Assembly: GCF_030295325.1 (NCBI RefSeq)
Contig: NZ_AP027059.1
Coordinates: forward strand, 984,637-1,048,636
DNA: 64,000 nucleotides
Source of the DNA: Haliovirga abyssi
GTDB taxonomy: Bacteria; Fusobacteriota; Fusobacteriia; Fusobacteriales; Haliovirgaceae
Direction of reading: 5' to 3'
The notes under the pieces are model-generated. The model was not told the DNA's origin, made no database searches, and worked only from the letters and a program-made list of their open reading frames with translations. How positions within the stretch are numbered: position 1 is the stretch's first letter; every line of letters begins with the position of its first letter. Below, one piece after another: positions 61,842 to 64,000 of this stretch. The position numbers were made by a program, and so were the translations under genes.

Positions 61842-64000
61842 ATGAAAAAAAAGCTCCAACTAGATTCACTTTTATTTAGGTTGTTGTCGTCAGTAAATTT
61901 AATTATAGTAATAATGGCAGTATCTATTATTATGTTATTTTTACAAACAGTTTTTTATCAACAAGAGAAAAATTTACAAAAAGAAACAGATAATTTAACA
62001 AATGGAGTAAAAATAGCATACAAAACAATAGAAAACAATTTAGAAAAAAATGTTATGTTAGCCTCACAAGCACAAGAAACATTAAGATTATTAAGAGATG
62101 GCACAGTTTTAAAAAATACATTCCCGCATTATAATAAAGAAAAAGGGACTTATTCATATACATACAAAAATATAAAAGAAGGAAACTCAAAAATTTATTT
62201 AATTAGAATGTTATCTTTTTTAAAAAATGAATTATACCAAACTCATTCTAAAGAAGATTTAAATACAATTTTATCTTTTGTAAATACAAATGGAGATGTT
62301 GAAGCTGAAATAAGAAATAGCTATTTAGGAATAGATTATTCATTAAAGGATAATAAAACATTTTTAAAAAGTTTTTTACTGAAAAGTAGAGAAAAATATT
62401 CAAATAAAAGAATGAATTTAACAGGGATAGATTATATAAAATCTCAAAATAGGTTTGTGATGCGTTCTGGAGCATTAATTGGAATAAACTATTATCATTC
62501 AGATATTTTAGGATTAGTTATAAGCAATGTTATAAATTATGATTTTTTAGAAGATATAAGGAATAGAGTCGCAAGTAAAAATAATTTCAAATTATTTATA
62601 TTAAAAGATAATAAATATCTTTTTGGGGATTTTAATTTAAAGAAAGGATATGCTATTCTTTCACAGGATGAAGTTAAAGAGCATAAAAAAAATCCTCAAC
62701 AAAATTTATTGGAAAATAAAATAATAGAAAAAAATAAATATGAAATAGGATATACTCCGCTATTTAATATTTCAGGAGATACAATTGGATTTATAGGAGT
62801 TGCAGTATCAAAAGAATCAATAATAGACTCTAAAATGAGGATTTTGAATTATATTATTGGATTAGGAATTATTTTTATAATAGTGACTTCATTAATTTTA
62901 GGAGCTTATATATATAAAATGATAAATCCGTTAATAGAAATGGCAGATATTTCTCAAAAAATTGCAAAAGGGGATTTTTCAAAAAGAATTAATATTAGAA
63001 ATCTTAAAGGCGAGATAAAAATTTTGGGGAAATCCTATAATACAATGGTAGAACATCTTAATATTGCAATATTAAAATTAGAAGAACAAAATAAAAAGAT
63101 TTTAGATACTGTGAAAAAATTAAAAGTAATAGAAAAAACATCTTCATTAATACATATAGAAAAAGATTTTTTTAAAGCTTTATATTATTTAACGACTACT
63201 TTAACTTCTGAAATTGGTCTTAGTTATAGTAGGGCAATTTATTTAGAATACAATGAAAATAAAAATGAATTTGTAGGAAAATTTTCATCGCTAAGTTTAA
63301 AACTTATTAATGAAGAATACAATAAAAAGATAGATGATGTAGATGAATTAATTTCTCAAGTTAAAAAAATGCCTAAAATAACAAATGATATGTTAGATGA
63401 AATAGCCAAATTTATAAAGATACCTTTTAATGAAAACAATTTAATAACACAGGCAATAAAGAGCAAAGAGATAGTTTATTTTAATGATAAAGCAGAAGCT
63501 CATAATCTGGGCTCAGATTTTATAAACACATTAGGAATAGAAAGATTTGCATTAGTTCCAATAGCTTATGAAAATAATATTTATGGAATTATTATAGTAG
63601 ATAATTTTTCTAATGATAGATTAATAGAAAAAGATGATATTGATATATTAAAAATATTTATTAATACAATATCTATATATTTAGAAAAACAAAAACTTGA
63701 AAAAATGAGTTTGAAAAATGAGAGAGTTTATGCAATAGGGAAATTAGCAAGCTCTATAGTACATGAAATAAGGACGCCACTGGTTGGCATAAAAGGCTTT
63801 GCAGATATAATATTGAAAAAGTATAAAGGTGATACAAAAATAGAATATTATATGAATATAATAAAAAGTGAAGTTACACGATTAGATGAGTTATCAACAA
63901 TGTTATTAGATTATTCTAAAAATAAAAAATATATATTTACTAAAAATAACTTAAAAGTTGTATTAGAGGAATCAATTTTAAATTTTAAAAAAGTAATAAA
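61842..64000 (+). CDS. membrane sensor histidine kinase (3' partial)
   Basis: The frame is open to the window edge (719 complete codons). A membrane helix at about 15-36 precedes an extracytoplasmic Cache-like sensor region of about 300 residues, a second helix at about 333-357, a HAMP domain (ISQKIAKGDFSKRINIRNLKGE), a coiled coil, a GAF-like region (about 435-610) and the HisKA dimerisation domain with the phospho-acceptor His641 in SSIVHEIRTPLVGIKGF. The ATP-binding domain lies outside the window. ATG is preceded by aggggtct only 9 bases after tex, so co-transcription is likely. The cognate regulator is not visible; the ligand is unknown. Confidence 0.9.
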   Translation, partial: MKKKLQLDSLLFRLLSSVNLIIVIMAVSIIMLFLQTVFYQQEKNLQKETDNLTNGVKIAYKTIENNLEKNVMLASQAQETLRLLRDGTVLKNTFPHYNKEKGTYSYTYKNIKEGNSKIYLIRMLSFLKNELYQTHSKEDLNTILSFVNTNGDVEAEIRNSYLGIDYSLKDNKTFLKSFLLKSREKYSNKRMNLTGIDYIKSQNRFVMRSGALIGINYYHSDILGLVISNVINYDFLEDIRNRVASKNNFKLFILKDNKYLFGDFNLKKGYAILSQDEVKEHKKNPQQNLLENKIIEKNKYEIGYTPLFNISGDTIGFIGVAVSKESIIDSKMRILNYIIGLGIIFIIVTSLILGAYIYKMINPLIEMADISQKIAKGDFSKRINIRNLKGEIKILGKSYNTMVEHLNIAILKLEEQNKKILDTVKKLKVIEKTSSLIHIEKDFFKALYYLTTTLTSEIGLSYSRAIYLEYNENKNEFVGKFSSLSLKLINEEYNKKIDDVDELISQVKKMPKITNDMLDEIAKFIKIPFNENNLITQAIKSKEIVYFNDKAEAHNLGSDFINTLGIERFALVPIAYENNIYGIIIVDNFSNDRLIEKDDIDILKIFINTISIYLEKQKLEKMSLKNERVYAIGKLASSIVHEIRTPLVGIKGFADIILKKYKGDTKIEYYMNIIKSEVTRLDELSTMLLDYSKNKKYIFTKNNLKVVLEESILNFKKVI

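Overview
The window is very A+T-rich DNA from a diderm (LPS-making) anaerobe-type bacterium. BamA, Skp, TamB, MlaD/MlaF, LpxD, an LpxL-type acyltransferase and KdsB show an LPS outer membrane. KtrAB, a Bat operon, frequent TTG/GTG starts and the low G+C fit Fusobacteriota best. KaiC plus chemotaxis proteins would point to a free-living, possibly marine member rather than an oral Fusobacterium. This placement is inference from gene content only. Nothing here is phage or plasmid in character; apart from one small inserted element the window looks like ordinary chromosome. I saw no tRNA, rRNA or CRISPR array.  Layout: (1) 1-9.7 kb: the tail of an unidentified gene, carA, then a tightly packed co-directional set: receiver-DUF2225 regulator, YigZ-type protein, KaiC-like double ATPase, HEAT-repeat protein, CheR, CheY, CheB. 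(2) 9.7-15 kb: tmcAL, a BMP-family binding protein with its own strong promoter and terminator, and a long recJ on the minus strand. (3) 15-19.2 kb: SpoIIE-type phosphatase, bioA-like aminotransferase, and a GNAT-cation efflux fusion. (4) 19.3-26.5 kb: ktrB, ktrA, mnmG, rsmG, parA, parB and an HDOD protein, a cluster commonly found near oriC. (5) 26.5-39 kb: an outer-membrane biogenesis operon (NHL-propeller protein, MlaF-like ATPase, MlaD protein, TamB, BamA, Skp, LpxD, YjbH-like barrel) without an mlaE permease gene. (6) 39-46.9 kb: small ORF, tandem hairpin repeat, lpxL-kdsB-decarboxylase operon, LysM-class C acid phosphatase, a GAF-GGDEF cyclase on the minus strand, and hslU without hslV. 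(7) 46.9-51 kb: smc and a GNAT gene. (8) 51-58.4 kb: the Bat operon (moxR, DUF58, membrane protein, two VWA proteins, TPR protein, BatD). (9) 58.4-64 kb: a lipoprotein gene on the minus strand broken by a 216-bp element with 19-bp perfect terminal inverted repeats and a 10-bp target duplication, then tex and the start of a sensor histidine kinase cut by the window edge.  The two items most worth pursuing are the KaiC-HEAT-CheR-CheY-CheB gene set, which has no receptor or CheA beside it, and the 216-bp transposase-less insertion element, whose removal in silico restores the broken reading frame exactly. Secondary items are an A/B-crossed inverted-repeat element at about 42.2-42.4 kb that shares a 39-bp module with the region downstream of the BMP gene, a doubled 56-57-bp hairpin repeat at 39.3 kb, and several domain fusions (GNAT-CDF, LysM-acid phosphatase, receiver-DUF2225). 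Many start sites were moved inward from the longest ORF because a Shine-Dalgarno sequence sits between the longer start and the chosen one.
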